This document shows, in pieces, positions 23,860 through 36,027 of a DNA stretch of 64,000 bases. Under the pieces are notes generated by a model. The model ran no database searches. It saw only the letters and a list, made by a program, of their open reading frames with translations, and was not told the DNA's origin. Position 1 is the stretch's first letter. Each line of letters opens with the position of its first letter. Source of the DNA: Ischnura elegans (Eukaryota > Arthropoda > Insecta > Odonata > Coenagrionidae); assembly GCF_921293095.1 (NCBI RefSeq), contig NC_060246.1, positions 135,408,198 to 135,472,197 of the forward strand. The letters are read 5' to 3'. A program made the position numbers and the translations under genes.

Positions 23860-24090
23860 ATTATAAAATACCACCATATGGTCCAGGGTTTAAATCCTGG
23901 AGATGCAGAGAATTGTCAGAGATTACACAATCCATGCTTGAGTATTGTGTGTAGAATGATACATGTGTGATACTCAGTCCGCTGTATGGGATACTAAGCT
24001 GTGGTTCCCTTAGTAATTTTTATGAAGAATAGGCTATTGTTGGTGTGGGGAATCTCCTTAACCTTCCTTCCCTTCCCCTCCCCAATAAAG
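23860..24090 (+). repeat. Candidate tRNA-derived SINE
   Basis: A B-box-like AGGGTTTAAATCCTGG lies at 23886-23900. It is followed by about 180 bp of mixed sequence ending in a C-rich tract and AATAAAGGA. No clear A box or poly-A tail was found, so the call is weak. Confidence 0.3.
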
Positions 24091-25365
24091 GAACTGCTGT
24101 TGTACACAGCTGTTGTTACCTACTCCATATAACATAGGTACCTTTTAATTCCTTATGAAGGCTTTTGCAGAGTGAATGGGGTGACCATCTAAACATTTCA
24201 GTATATACTCCATGTATGATTAGCTTTAGCTGAACAAAAGTTTCTTAAATGTTACCTCTGCATGTCATGCAGGTCCAATTATTCTGGTTTGAATGAGCCC
24301 TTTCAATGCAGGCCATTGTATAGGTTTACAGAATGCCTGATTCTAACAGTTAGAATGATAAAATGGCCAACATAGATACGGCTCATTCATATCTGAAGAT
24401 ATTTACTGCAATGTTGGAGAAAATGTTTTTCACTTAAAGATGAACATATGCAGAGTACATCCCAACACTTTTTGATGGTCGTTTCGAATTAAAAGTTTTC
24501 CTTACCCCAGAAGAGAAACAGAATGTCTCCTTGGTTCTTCACATTTCATAACTTTATTATAGCCCAATGAAAGTTATAAAACCTCTATTAAATCAATCCT
24601 GAAAATGTATTTTGTAGTCATGTTAAGAATGATCAACCATTTTAATTATCCATGAAAATTCATGCCAAAGAATGTGTTAGGGTTTGTAGCAGGTGGGCTA
24701 ATCCTTCGTTCTTCATTTAGGTCTCCTATAGGAATAGGAGTGAATGGTTAATGCCAGAGCTGTGTACAGCATGGTAGACCTATTCCATACAGACCAGATG
24801 TTGATTGCATTAGTGCTCTTTTATCTATGTTTTACTGGTCCAACCCCATTCCCAGTTGAACAATTCACCACATTCTAATACCAATTAGTACATGCCTGGT
24901 ATTTGAGAAGGCACAGTGTCTTCAAGCTTATAGGGCTTATAATTCGATTGATTGATTCTAGCCTATCTATAGCCATCCACTCTGTTAAATTCTATGTAAG
25001 ATTTAACAGGCTCACATGGGACTGTTAAATTTTTCATAGAGTCTACTTTAGAGTAAAAAAGCCGGGAAGAGGAGGAGGGAGTCTGAAAATGAATTTTCAA
25101 CCAAAACATCAAAAACTTCTGCAAGCTGCATTGGTAATTAGTGATAACCAAAGTTCCTGTTATGTTTTAATGTAAAAGCTACAAGGAAAAGCCTGAGCAT
25201 CATGGATAGAGTGTTAGACACCTCACTGTTGAAGGAACGAAGTTGTAAAGCGAGGAGAGAAACTGTAGATATGTTGATAAAGAATATATTAGAAGATGTA
25301 AAAAGCAAACTTGATCATATCATAGTGGAGTATAAGCTGCTTATTGAATCATAAGGAGGAGGGTG
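24091..25365. other. AT-rich stretch without recognisable features
   Basis: No gene or element end was recognised. Confidence 0.45.
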
Positions 25366-25369
25366 GTAG

Positions 25370-25590
25370 CCAGGAATTTCATTGGGCAAGGGTCCAAAAG
25401 TAGGGGGGAAATTTTTGAGAAACTGGGTACTAAGTATTAGGTACTAAGTTTAAACTAATTTTAACACTCTACATAATTGAAAAAACTTCATTTGTTAAAG
25501 AAATATTTCGTAAATTCATGATTTTTCAATATTTTGTTTTCTTTAATGAAGAAAAATTATCAAGTCGTTATATTTTACGGGTTTGTACGG
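25370..25590. mobile_element. Truncated hAT-type MITE (family C)
   Basis: The sequence from GGTAGCCAGGAATTTCATT onward follows the copy at 23180-23423 closely, through AATTTTAACACT and ATTTTTCAATATTTTG. The outermost CAGTGGC and the right terminus are missing or too decayed to see. No target duplication is visible. Confidence 0.75.
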
Positions 25591-25973
25591 GCGAGAGTTA
25601 ATTGGAATTCAATGCCTTCATTTCTGAGAGAAATTAGAGCTAGAAATTAGTAATACATAATAGCCAGAAAATTATACTTAATTCACATTACAACCAAGTA
25701 TGTAGCTGTTGTAAAATCTGACTCCAGCAGTGAAGAAGCAAGATAAAAAAGTAATGAAACAGGTCTGTGCACTGCCTACTACAATTTCTAATGTAAAGGT
25801 ATCATCAGAAAACAATCAATGAAATGAGCATGAAAAATTCTGGGAGTGAATGGGTTAAAAATTAATATCCTGCGCCTTATCCTTGATGCTGCAGTTATTT
25901 TGATAAGAGTTTGCAGCAGATAAGTGGAAGCTAAGCCCAATGTTAAGCAACGAAAAAATTAACTGGAGGGGAT

Positions 25974-26019
25974 GAAGTATTTCTGTTACCGAGGATTTCC
26001 TTGGTGACAGAAATACTTC
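25974..26019. repeat. Hairpin: 21-bp arms, 4-base loop
   Basis: The left arm (25974-25994, starting GAAGTATTTCTGT) pairs with 25999-26019. On a plus-strand transcript the only two non-Watson-Crick positions would be G-U wobbles, so the RNA stem is fully paired, and the GGGG and CCCT beyond it extend the stem with a bulge. The loop ATTT is shorter than in typical microRNA precursors. It may be a small foldback element or a structured RNA. Confidence 0.6.
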
Positions 26020-26549
26020 CCTGAAACGGACTGCCCAGTGATAGATAAGATCACCTTCTCCAATTTTTAGAAGTTATGGAAAAGCTGAAGAATGGGAATC
26101 ACTGGGAATTCAAGAGTAGAAATTAGGAAACATATCATCAGAATGCATATCTGAACTGTTTCTTCTTGGCTGTGACGCATGAATGACTGCAGCTGCAAAT
26201 AGGCATGGAAATTTATACAATGTGAGTCTATAAAAAAAACAATGAAGATAAAATGGATAATCTTAGTGAGTAATGACAAGTAGATTACAATTAAAGAGAT
26301 CTTTTAAATATATATAAGAAGTCAACTTCTTTTAAAAACACGAAAAAGGCATAATAGGCATAGATGTGACAGTCAGATGAAGACGATCGTCAAAGAACAA
26401 GTGGACCAGAACAGAGGCAAAGGAAGGCCTTTGATGAGATTAATGGAACAGTTGATATATGAAATAAAAGAGAAGTAATATAGGTATTAGTGATTAGCTA
26501 ATTGGGGAATGGAGGGGAGAGGTACGTCAAAACAATACCAAAGTTGTTG

Positions 26550-26568
26550 AATGATGATGATGATGATG
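26550..26568. repeat. (GAT)n microsatellite
   Basis: Six tandem ATG/GAT triplets lie within a short plus-strand ORF that reads as an aspartate run and has no other coding support. Confidence 0.9.
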
Positions 26569-26946
26569 TGGTAAGTCCTGCATCAGCCAAACAAGGAAGC
26601 CCATCTCTTGAGATGTTTCTCATATGGATTGCTATGCTGGTCATTTTGCTGGACCTGAGAGAAATTAAATCTAACTGGATTTTTGACACTACTAGTGGCA
26701 GAGATTGATTGTTTAGGCATGAATCATGACTGCATTAGGTCCTTCAAAAAATATTATTATCTTTATTGTTACGCAATGATATTTCCGCATGCAATTAACC
26801 AATAATAATCAACTGATGAAAAAATACCAATGGATCCCTTGGAAATATGTTGTATGCATTAAAATCCATGGTTGCCAATGTGCTAACATGTATAATCTGA
26901 CTCTGCCAAGGAAACATATTTTTTGTAGTTTGGGCTGGTTTGATAG

Positions 26947-27225
26947 TTTTTGGAGGGGTTGATAGACAGCTAAAGTCATTTAAGAAGGGAAGTAAGGGTG
27001 GAGAAAAACCCCACATTGATATTTGTGTGCTCTTAATGAAATGGGGCAATGGTTTAATATTACATCCGGCGGAAGGAGTGTTGTACTTGAAGAACCCTTC
27101 ACAAAACTCCTGAAATAGGGATTGGGAAATTTCTATAATGTCTCTGCCATTGTTGGAATTTGAACCTAGGCCCATGGGATGGGAGGCCAACATTCCAGAC
27201 ACCACATCGAGCTGAAGCCAAAAAG
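26947..27225 (-). repeat. tRNA-derived SINE, minus strand
   Basis: On the minus strand a B box GGTTCAAATTCC (complement of 27155-27166) lies about 30 bp after an A-box-like stretch. About 200 bp of body follows, ending near 26947. Part of the body, including GGTGGAGAGAAACCC, GACAGCT and TGTGCTCTT-like blocks, recurs at about 47845-47942. The two copies share no coding function. A 147-codon minus-strand ORF (26795-27238) is produced by this SINE and is not called as a gene. Confidence 0.65.
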
Positions 27226-27446
27226 TTTGGGTAATCAATATTGGAAATTATGGGTGAAGTACAATCGGATGCTCTTCCACCATGTAACATCATAGAAGGC
27301 TCTTTGGGTTTCTATAAAACATTACCAGCAGTCTTAAAAAAATAAGTATAGAGAAAGGAAGGAAGCATTTTGTTTTTGTTTTTGTCCTATGCTTAAGCTT
27401 TAGCAAAGTGGAATAATTTATGAATTGTCCTATGTTGGCACCCCTT

Positions 27447-27706
27447 CAGTGGCGCCGACTCCATGGGGCCTGAGGGGGCCCGAGCCCCCCCAAAAATTCG
27501 TTATGGGTGTGAGGAAAAAATGTGTCAGGCTTGTCGATTTTCCCAGGAGTGTCCAGATATCGATATTCGAGTGATCAGGGTTCTAAAGTTGATCATATGA
27601 TTCTTCTAAAATGCTTAAAAAACTTAAAATTCACTATTTATAAAACGTAGCGGGGCAAGGTCCCTGGTTTGGGCCCCCCCAATATTTTTGAAAGTCGGCA
27701 CCCCTG
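27447..27706. mobile_element. hAT-type MITE (family D), complete
   Basis: Termini are CAGTGGCGCCGACTCC and AGTCGGCACCCCTG. The length (260 bp) and interior match the copy at 21471-21729. The flanks CACCCCTT and TCCCCTTT agree only partly, so the target duplication is uncertain. Confidence 0.85.
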
Positions 27707-27709
27707 TCC

Positions 27710-30330
27710 CCTTTTCATATTGAACTCCCTTATTTTATTTGGAGCAAGGCCTAATCCCTTTTATTCCACCCATTCATTATATTCTCCTCCTCTCCCATCC
27801 CTGCTCAGCCAACATCCTACACCCTAATATAATTCTAAATGTCCTCTCTCCGCACAGTACTTGCTCCAACTGTATCCTCTCTCTTCTCCAAATCTTCTCT
27901 AGAAGTTTCTTCTCCTCCCACACTCTTATGTAGGGCTCTTAATAATACCTCTTCTGCTCTTCCATCTCACCTTCCCCATCTCCCCCTCATCTCCAATGCC
28001 TTCGATTTTCTCTTACTCTATCTTATCAATGTATAAATTTCTACCTTGCTAAGATCAGAAAAATACACTATCCTTTTCTCCAAACTCATACTCAATTATC
28101 CTCTCATCAACTTTATCCCATTCATTAAACCCTCTTTGGCAATGCCATTATTTTCCTGGTATCCTTACTGCTGAAGTGCTGCATTAAATTTCTACTTGCA
28201 TTTAATCAAAATAGGCAAACTGTTCCACCTGTTTAAGTTTGTGCCCTTTCACTTCCTCTTTAATGCCTTACATTCCTTGCTTGAAATTCTTTACAAAAAT
28301 ATATTTCAGTCTTCTTGTAATTAATCTTCATGCTGCATACACTGTTTTCACCATTTATTTAACGTATTATACATTTTCTGATCACATTTTGTCCAATGGC
28401 AAATGAGCATCTGAGCGTATATGAGTCTCTTTGATTTAAACATCTATCTTTCCACTTTAAATTCTACTTTTAACTCTTCACTCACTTCTCTTCCCATCTC
28501 GTCCAGAGTTATGTTAAATAGCAAGAGTTAATTAAATAGTTATGTTGCATTCCTTGGCCAATGCTTGCTCACTCACAGTCTCCATTGGCCACCCTAACTA
28601 CTCAGATTACAAATGAGCCCTCTGTCAACACAATCAGCACTTATTTTCCACTTGAATGCCCATTAAATTTACCCAGTCCAACTGCACGAAATGTTATTTT
28701 TTTCAATATTCAGTAAGTAAGTTTACATATCCTAGTTACGTTATAGCTTACAATTATCTCCCTACTCGGATCATCCTTATGCTGCTATTTCATTATGAAC
28801 TGTCTTTCTCTTCCAGTGATTTAATTGATCAGCTGTATCATTGGTAGGCCTACCACAGGATTCCAGTCCAATTATTTCTATTCTTGATTTCCTTAATTTT
28901 ACCCTCTACATCTTCATATACTCATCTAATTTTTCCTCCTTCTGACTGCCGGTAGCGAGGACATAACCAGGAAAGATACTCCTAGGGATGGTGTCCACTT
29001 GGATGGAGTACACTTCTCAAACCTACCCATATCTTGCAGATTTTAAGTGGGGGGTTTGAGGCCCTTGACTAGCTTTTTACAGCCTTAGTTAAAAAATAAA
29101 AACAAGATCTATTCTCTACACCAAGCTTAAAATTTCTGAGCCCAGGAAAAATATTTCAGCCATTTTGGTTACATTCAATTTATACAGCTACCATCAATGC
29201 CTTAATTGTTTTCCATTGATGGTTGGGTGGATCCCTGTAGATATCAGGTTTTGGGGACAGTCATGGACCCCTGTGAATATACCCACAAATAAGTAAGTAT
29301 TGGTTATTAGAATAATCTTCAATAGAAATAGTTTAAATAGGCTTATAACTCTTATTCATTTTTTTATTTGAATATGTTTTGAAATTACAGCATAAAACTA
29401 TTAAGTTGTCAAAGGATTTTTGGGGAGTGACTATTCTCTCCCTTCTCCTTGGGTCTGCTCCTTATTAAAGATGCTCAAGTAGCATTTAAGCCCTTAAGGC
29501 TTTATTTAATTAAGGCCCTTTTTTAATGAACATTACTGGATCTAGGGTGAAAGGGTGGTGAGGGAGTTTCAGGCTCAATTAATAGCCCACTATCTAAGCT
29601 TTAACTGAAGTTGGGTAACAGTGGGACCTAATGGACACACTTGTTGGTGTGGAGATTTTCAGACACTAAAGAAGCTTTTTCTCCCCTGCAGCACCTATTT
29701 TTTATTCAGATGTTGAATAGTCGGATTTCACGGGATATAACTCAGGTGACTTGAAATAACATGACTAGAGGCTAGTTTGACAAAACAGTGTTATTTAATA
29801 ATTTTTCTCATCAATTTGATTTATCTGTATGAGTTGAACTTCTGTTGTAAGGGGCTATAACTAATGGCAAGAAATAAGAATGCAATTTTTTAATGCTTCA
29901 TATGGCCTATACACTACAATAGAACGAGTTTTGTTTCACCACTAAGCTACTTTGGCAAGAAGAAAGAAAACTGACCAATTTGCATACAGGCATTTTTAAT
30001 TGCCTTGTACACCAAAATGGGAACTCATGCTTTGTGTGTTAGAATGTTACAATAGGTCTTACCCAGATTTTGGGGAATATTTAGCTATCGTGAATTGCAA
30101 AAAAAGTAATAAGAAGAAATTCCTCAGGAGTTTGCACCTGGAAAATATTGTCAGGTATCCAGTTCAATCATTTGCACACCTCTGGCTTTTTGAACAACTT
30201 GCCCCAGTAGGGTACCTATGTGCCAGAATACTCCAACTTTGTACCAACTGAGCCCCATTCCTCGAAGGTAGTGAGCCATTCTCTCTCCATCCCTGAAGAA
30301 AATCCCTAGGGGAACCACTCAACTATGTGG
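27710..30330. other. AT-rich stretch without recognisable features
   Basis: The plus strand from 27720 to 28900 is C/T-rich, with pyrimidine runs but no microsatellite and no coding frame. The remainder is AT-rich. Nothing was recognised. Confidence 0.4.
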
Positions 30331-30340
30331 AGCTTGAATG

Positions 30341-30540
30341 TACAGTCGGATTCAAAAGTATTGCAGCAAATGGAGCGGCATCACTTTCGCCGCAGTTTTG
30401 AAATCGAGTTTCAGTATTTTCTATTGCACCAGTGGGAGGGAAATTTGAAAAACATTCCCACCTCCCGTAATATTTTTATAACAACATCATTAAAGGGAAA
30501 TGCATGCGGGATATGTGCAGCGTAAATATAAATAACCACA
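30341..30540 (+). mobile_element. Possible single end of a Tc1/mariner-type element
   Basis: ACAGTCGGATTCAAAAGTAT preceded by a TA target dinucleotide resembles Tc1-like terminal inverted repeats. No inverted partner was found within about 2 kb and no transposase was seen. A 66-codon frame starting here is chance. This could be a truncated copy or a coincidence. Confidence 0.35.
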
Positions 30541-30798
30541 TAAATTGTGCAGCTCATGCCACATAATAAATCTACGTCCAGAGCGACACTTTACTTCTTT
30601 AAGTTGGCCGATCCGTTGAAGTATGTTGTCTTACAATTAACGCTGAATCTTTTCGATCAGCGATAGCAAGCAAAACATACACATGAAATATCCGCCGCAA
30701 TATCACAGCAAATAATGCCTCTGAGTGTTAAAATTCAGTTTGATTTAGTGACACCAGAAGACAAAGCTCGTAATGAATCCACGTAAGAGTCAACGAGT

Positions 30799-30872
30799 GA
30801 GATGGACTAGTGGTTAAGGAGAAGACTTACTACGGTAGTAATCCATAGTAGGTGCTTCGAACCTCTCTGCAA
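30799..30872 (+). pseudogene. tRNA-Ser-like relic or SINE head
   Basis: A box-like GACTAGTGGTTAAGG (about 30804) and B box-like GTGCTTCGAACC (about 30851) are spaced as in a type II tRNA such as tRNA-Ser. The acceptor and T-stems do not pair, so it is not a working tRNA. It is followed by AATAATTTTTTT, a possible Pol III stop or A/T-rich tail. Confidence 0.5.
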
Positions 30873-31000
30873 TAATTTTTTTGTTACATGTTATGGCAGT
30901 AACAATTTTTAAAATCCACTTTAACGCATGTTAACTTAATTAAACTCTCCTGTTGTTGTAAAATTTTTAATGAAGAAAATTATCTTTTTGCTTTCCGCAG

Positions 31001-31115
31001 ATATCATTTCCTATCTTTGGATTCATATTTGGACCCACCGTTTACCTCTTACCAATACGTAGCTCCGTAGGCATTTATAATCGTAGCCAAGTGGGTCCAT
31101 ACGGTGCGCTGTAAC
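31001..31115 (+). CDS. Candidate short terminal exon, unknown protein
   Basis: A good plus-strand acceptor (TTTTGCTTTCCGCAG, AG at about 30999-31000) is followed by a frame open for 37 codons to TAA. It begins ISFPIFGFIFGPTVYLL and is hydrophobic at first. No start codon, partner exon or poly-A signal was found, and the family is not recognised. It could be chance: AT-rich DNA often gives a pyrimidine-AG before a short open frame. Confidence 0.15.
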
Positions 31116-31640
31116 TTCATGAGAATCCTGCGAAGGATCAAGTCCGAAGAAATCAATCTTTTTTTTCATTTTTTAAATATAATAGGTATATGAAATGAAT
31201 GTTATTTATTTTATCAACATAATAATGGTGGCGACTAAGAAAAATTCAATACAGAATTTTTTTAAGGAGTAAAATATTCTAAATTTAGACTCTGAGGTGA
31301 TCCACACATGCGTAAATCCTCCCATCACCTGAATTAAATTTAGGAGCAGTAACGCAGGGAAATAACAAATATCCAAAACGCTTACTCCAGGGAAAGCTAC
31401 TATATCTAAATTGATTAGCACTTTCATAGTGATACACTCATCTTATAAACAGCGAAGAAAAGAACCGACCGAAAGGTAATCTAAAAAATATGACATTAAC
31501 TTTGTCACAATTAATTTTCATAGCGTTATAAACAAGAGTGCTAAAATCGGGTGTAAATTTCAGGACGTGGGCATGGTCATAGGAACAGAGAGTTGACTTA
31601 TGAAGGATATAAGCGACAGCGAAGTTTTCCCTCCAGGATT

Positions 31641-31935
31641 CTACAAGTCCCATCCAGTGTTGATGAGATGCTGCAGTTCAGAGGTGGCGTCAGTGATGAA
31701 AAGGCGGCTGGCTGCAGGGCGCTTGCCGCGTATACCAACTGCCCTATATGTTTTCCGCAAAGTTACATGGAGACTCACAGCGATGAGCCTTCTCCACAAA
31801 CCTCGCGTGATAGCAGCATAGCCCATCGCTGATTGGGGGACGGGAGTTCGCACGGGAGCGGCTGCGGGAAATGTCTCGCCCCTCTCGCCGGTGATGTATT
31901 ACACTTGTGACCATGTGAGATTGCTCTTGCTGCAC
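31641..31935 (-). pseudogene. Gypsy-type LTR retrotransposon relic: gag knuckle and protease
   Basis: Two overlapping minus-strand frames together resemble the gag-pol junction of insect Ty3/gypsy elements. The first (31935 to 31744) contains LCCYHARFVEKAHRCESPCNF, the Cys/His segment that ends gag in these elements, after an Arg/Ser-rich stretch. The second (31853 to 31641) reads ASRLFITDATSELQHLINTG, equivalent to the start of the aspartic protease. The catalytic motif, usually DTGA, has become NTGW, so the enzyme would be dead, and a frameshift and stops break the frame. No LTRs, reverse transcriptase or integrase were seen nearby. Confidence 0.75.
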
Positions 31936-32046
31936 TAAAATATATTATACATATAATACTGGATCTTACTGCATCCCGTTTTTTGGGGTAGCTACCTTAC
32001 CCTACCAAGAAGTGACAATATATAAATATAAATAATAACTTACCAT

Positions 32047-32240
32047 CAATAGTGGATCTAGAGGGGGGCACGGGGGCTCGTGCACCCCCAGACTCTAAAA
32101 AAAAAATGCAATATTTTTAATACGGTCCCATTATCAATGCGTTTGCTTTGTATTACGAGGTATCCTTGTCCCCCCTAGAACAAAATCCTGGAACGGTCGC
32201 GCTTCTGCCCCCCAAAAAGAAATTCCTTGATCCACCCTTG
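32047..32240. mobile_element. hAT-type MITE (family F), complete, perfect target duplication
   Basis: The 194-bp element starts CAATAGTGGATCTAGAGG and ends CCTTGATCCACCCTTG. Exact octamers CTTACCAT flank it at 32039-32046 and 32241-32248. It has G/C runs inside each end and no coding sequence. Confidence 0.88.
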
Positions 32241-32295
32241 CTTACCATTATATGTATAAATACTTCAGGAAATTCTTCTATGAGGTGTATAACAC

Positions 32296-32445
32296 AAAAA
32301 TGTCCCAGGTTGGGCGCACACAGTAAAATACACACTTAAAGATGAAAATAAATAAATTTTCAGGGGCACCTACCACCTTCTTCAGATTTAGGAAAGATTT
32401 TTATTAAACTGTGTTGTACTGTGTGTGCTCAACCTGGAATATTTT
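32296..32445. repeat. Inverted repeat with arms of about 40 bp
   Basis: Sequence at 32296-32337, with CCAGGTTGGGCGCACACAGT, is inverted at 32406-32445, with a matching ACTGTGTGTGCTCAACCTGG. Identity is about 80-85 percent, with a 68-bp spacer. A direct repeat TTATATGTATAAATA lies outside each arm (about 32248 and 32450). It could be a foldback element or a hairpin RNA source. Confidence 0.65.
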
Positions 32446-32999
32446 CATCTTATATGTATAAATATTCGAGGCCGATATCCCAAAGCCCCTTCCCCTCCAT
32501 CTTACTGTCTAACAGTGTTATATATTTAAAAAAATACAATGCAAATTAGCTATGCAATTTATGCTCTTATTTTCATGGTTGAACTGATCTGGCAGATAGC
32601 TGCTGAGTTCTCAGCCAGCCACATTGCCAGAAAGGTATGAAGAGTTTGGGTGTTATGTGGCTTGCCTGCACTGATACTCTTTTGTCGTCGCTTTGGAGGT
32701 ATCAGACAATGATACACTCGTTACAAACTTTTCAGCTACTTAGCGATGAAATAATCTTTCAGCATTATAACAATTAATTGATTACTGGAATACATAATGA
32801 AATGTAACAACATAATTTGAAAACTGGAGTGCTGGAGGGCTTGTGGTCTTCTCAGTAGATGCGTTGCAGGTAGTCACCTCCAGGGGAGAAATATTGGGGA
32901 TGTTTATGCCCCCAATGGTTATAAAAAATTAAAACATACATTATTAAAATCAATTCATACTGATCAAGCATTACCAGTACTATTACACTTATTCACAAA

Positions 33000-34700
33000 A
33001 TTATATTCATCCATTGTTAAAGCCCTACCTAACTAAATACCTCAACATGCACGCCTGAATTGATCTCATGCCATAATATGGACTCATTGTCACGATGACC
33101 AAAGGCCTGCCTAGTCTGAGTTATTTATAATCGACAGCATTATATAATTCATATATAACCCTTATTCTCCTGTTCCAAATCTAAACTGTAGCCGAAACTG
33201 TACATGTTCTTAATCTTTTTTGTGTAACAATGTCCTATTATCATTACAAAAAAATGGATTAACAATACCAACAAATCGCCTATTTGCATACAATTGAATG
33301 AAATAAAATATAGTTATATACCCAATATATGCCCAATGTAATTGCACCTTGATGGATGCTTTCTGAAAATGTTCACTTTATTTAGGTTAATTGTCAACTG
33401 ACGAATGTAAAATTTTGTCAATACCTTAACGACATTCCATTTTACTGGATTTGTACCAGCACTTTAATTTTCACAAAAATTACATGTAAAATGTTTTATT
33501 TTATGTCACCAATCACAAAGATACTAAAATATTTTATTTTTACAACATCTTCTTTGTAACATAGTCAAAGGTATATAGAAAATAGTTTTATTGTCTTTAC
33601 CAGTACAAAGTAGTAGGGAGAAATTACATGCACACCATTTAATAGCATTTAAAATTATTAAATTAATAATTTCAACTGCTATTAAAATAATATCATTAAA
33701 AATCGAGAAAAAATATCAACGAGAATAATACAAATCGACCTTAGCAATGGGCACAATTTATTCTGGTCAAGGTGTTACTTAATTATATTTTCATGGTCGC
33801 AAATACGAAGACCTGCCTATTCTGAGTCATTTCTTAACAACTGTCAGATGCAATATTAAATCCCTACTCTCCTCCCCAAGTCTAAACTATAGCTGGCAAA
33901 AATACAAGCAATAGTTACAAAAATAAAAGAAGGCTCTGTACAATATTATCGAAAAACCACTAAAACAGTAATGCAAATAGTACTTAGCACTGGAATAAAG
34001 AACACAGCAACATATAATATATTATATTCAATGATTTCACATATTTAAATTCAAATCACAAATGCACCAACTGTTTTAGCCAGGGATAAGTCATATTTGC
34101 ATGTTATCAAATAACATTAACAATTTGCAACATATGCGGAAAAACCATAAACTTTGAAAGAAAAAATATTCCATCACATTCCCAATAAGGGTGCAATATT
34201 GTAAGCATTTGACGTAAATTAATGACTTATCCCTGTTACACCCCCTCCCCACGATGAGGGAACAGTTTGGATTTGAGGGGGGCATGCACTACACTACGAC
34301 CAAAATTAATAAGAATAAAAAAAACTACACAAAAAAGAATTAGCAATTCATAAAAATCAAGCACTACTACTACTAATATCATTCATTCATTCATAAACCA
34401 CATTCCATTCACTCATTCATCAAATCACATTCCACCCTCTCATTCATAAAATCACATTCCATTCACTCATTCATAAAATCACATTCATCCATTCATACAG
34501 CCCTGCCTACCTAAATACTTCTTTATACGCCTGTATTAATTAAACGCCTAAATACGGAATCGTGGCCACGATATATATATATTCGTATACGAAGACCTGC
34601 CTAATCTGAGTTATTTCTACTCGACGGTAGGACGCAATATAAAATCCCTACTCTCCTGCCGCAAATCCTAACTATAGCTGGAAAAAAATACATGCATAAA
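33000..34700. repeat. Degenerate three-copy tandem repeat, 0.7-0.8 kb units
   Basis: The motif CTGCCTANTCTGAGT followed by a CCCTNCTCTCCTNCC block and a CTAAACTATAGC-like block occurs near 33108, 33813 and 34595. Flanking parts also align loosely, for example CCTACCTAAATAC at about 33025 and 34510. The units lie just downstream (minus strand) of the exon ladder at 34.8-40.8 kb and might be part of its 3' untranslated region. This is not a coding array. Confidence 0.55.
34376..34500. repeat. CATT-based minisatellite
   Basis: CATTCATTCATTCATAAACC is followed by imperfect 20-40-bp units built from CACTCATTCATAAAATCACA. It is a simple-sequence derived array with no coding potential. Confidence 0.85.
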
Positions 34701-34850
34701 TAAAAAATATACAAACACCCTGTACAATAATTGCAACAAAAATGCAAAAAAAACAACTATCTTCAGGCGTGGTGTCTTCTTTCTTCCTATCTTCATTCTT
34801 CCTTTCCTCACGATAAATCCTCAAGTCTCTAGTTGTCGTCGCAGTAACCT

Positions 34851-34921
34851 TCAGATGTCCATTTCATGGACCTCCACAGTTGTCTCCAAAAGCAATCGCT
34901 GTCGTTGTCCACAAGCATGAC
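34851..34921 (-). CDS. Candidate terminal exon of the minus-strand exon ladder
   Basis: On the minus strand an acceptor TATTACCACAG precedes the segment. Joined in the phase left by the exon at 37576-37674, it reads 23 residues (HACGQRQRLLLETTVEVHEM and two more) to a TGA at 34851. In another phase the frame is also open to a TAG at 34823-34825, so the phase is not certain. Downstream sequence shares AAGGAAGAATGAAGAT with the tandem units at 38.7-39.4 kb. No poly-A signal is close. The protein is not recognised. Confidence 0.25.
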
Positions 34922-34929
34922 CTGTGGTA

Positions 34930-36020
34930 ATATAACAAAAAATTCTCAAAATTCAACGAAGGGAAGACCTAAAAAGTTAACTTTCAGCTCAGAAATATAA
35001 TTTCGAGGATGATGTTGAGAAAATATTAACTTTGTAATGGTCAAGAAATTTTTAAAATAAAAAAAATGCAAGAGCGGGTAATTCCAAATTATTTGACGCT
35101 TATCTCATCGGCAATATTTCAATGTATTTTCATTATTCTTTAAACATTTTAAAGATACGATCGGGCAATATTAAAAAATTTCCCGGAAATCATTACGGTG
35201 AGCTGAGTCTGTTATATATATATATGTACCTTTTTTTTACGACTTACTTGGACTTCATGGGTATTACTAAACATTGATTCCACAAAAAATTCTCACATAC
35301 TTAAATACTCACATACAAGGAAAATACATATATGTACTATTATGTGAATTGGAAAACAATAATGAAATTTTAAAAATCAATATGCTGAAATTATTTAAAA
35401 AGACGAAACCAGAAGTTACAAATATGGCATCCATATTAAGGACACCACACCTATCCAGGAGGATGTATTTTAATAATTTCTTGTAGGATGTAATTTTATA
35501 ATTAAGTCTTCTGATACGAAAGATATAATATATGTTAATTCTCAAGATCATGCAAAGAGCAGGTCAAAGTATCACTTCAGAAAAAAAACAGCCGAAAAAA
35601 ATGAAAATTATATACTGATTTTTCCGACACCATTGGATTAATAAATATTTAATAGCAAGGAAAAACGCGTTACCAGAAATTAAGTACCCAAAATTAAACG
35701 CAAAAGAGTATCAATCATTGTGACATTATTGTTGCGACTTTTTTTTTAATATGTCACTTATACTCATTAAATTCACGGAAAAATTCAGAAAGGTAGAAAA
35801 TCCGGAATCTCATGTTTCCCTCAGGTAGGGTCTCCGAGGAAGTAAGTACTTGAGCGCGCATGACCATTGCTGGGTTGTCAAAAGCAAGGCTAATATGGAA
35901 ACCTCGACCTCCACATTACAATGAGAAAATTAAAGAGAAAAGTAAATACTTACGATAGATTCACGAAAATCCCCATAACTGTCATTCGTTCCAATTATTA
36001 AATTTAATGGAAATAAAGTA
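34930..36020. other. AT-rich stretch, probable intron or intergenic
   Basis: No confident feature was seen. A strong minus-strand donor-like ATCGTAAGTATT at about 35950 ends a 14-codon open segment with no acceptor in front of it. Confidence 0.4.
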
Positions 36021-36027
36021 ATGCCCC

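Noticed and set aside
26795-27238. 147-codon minus-strand ORF
   Set aside because: It overlaps a SINE with a recognisable B box, part of which recurs at 47845-47942; the frame is a by-product.
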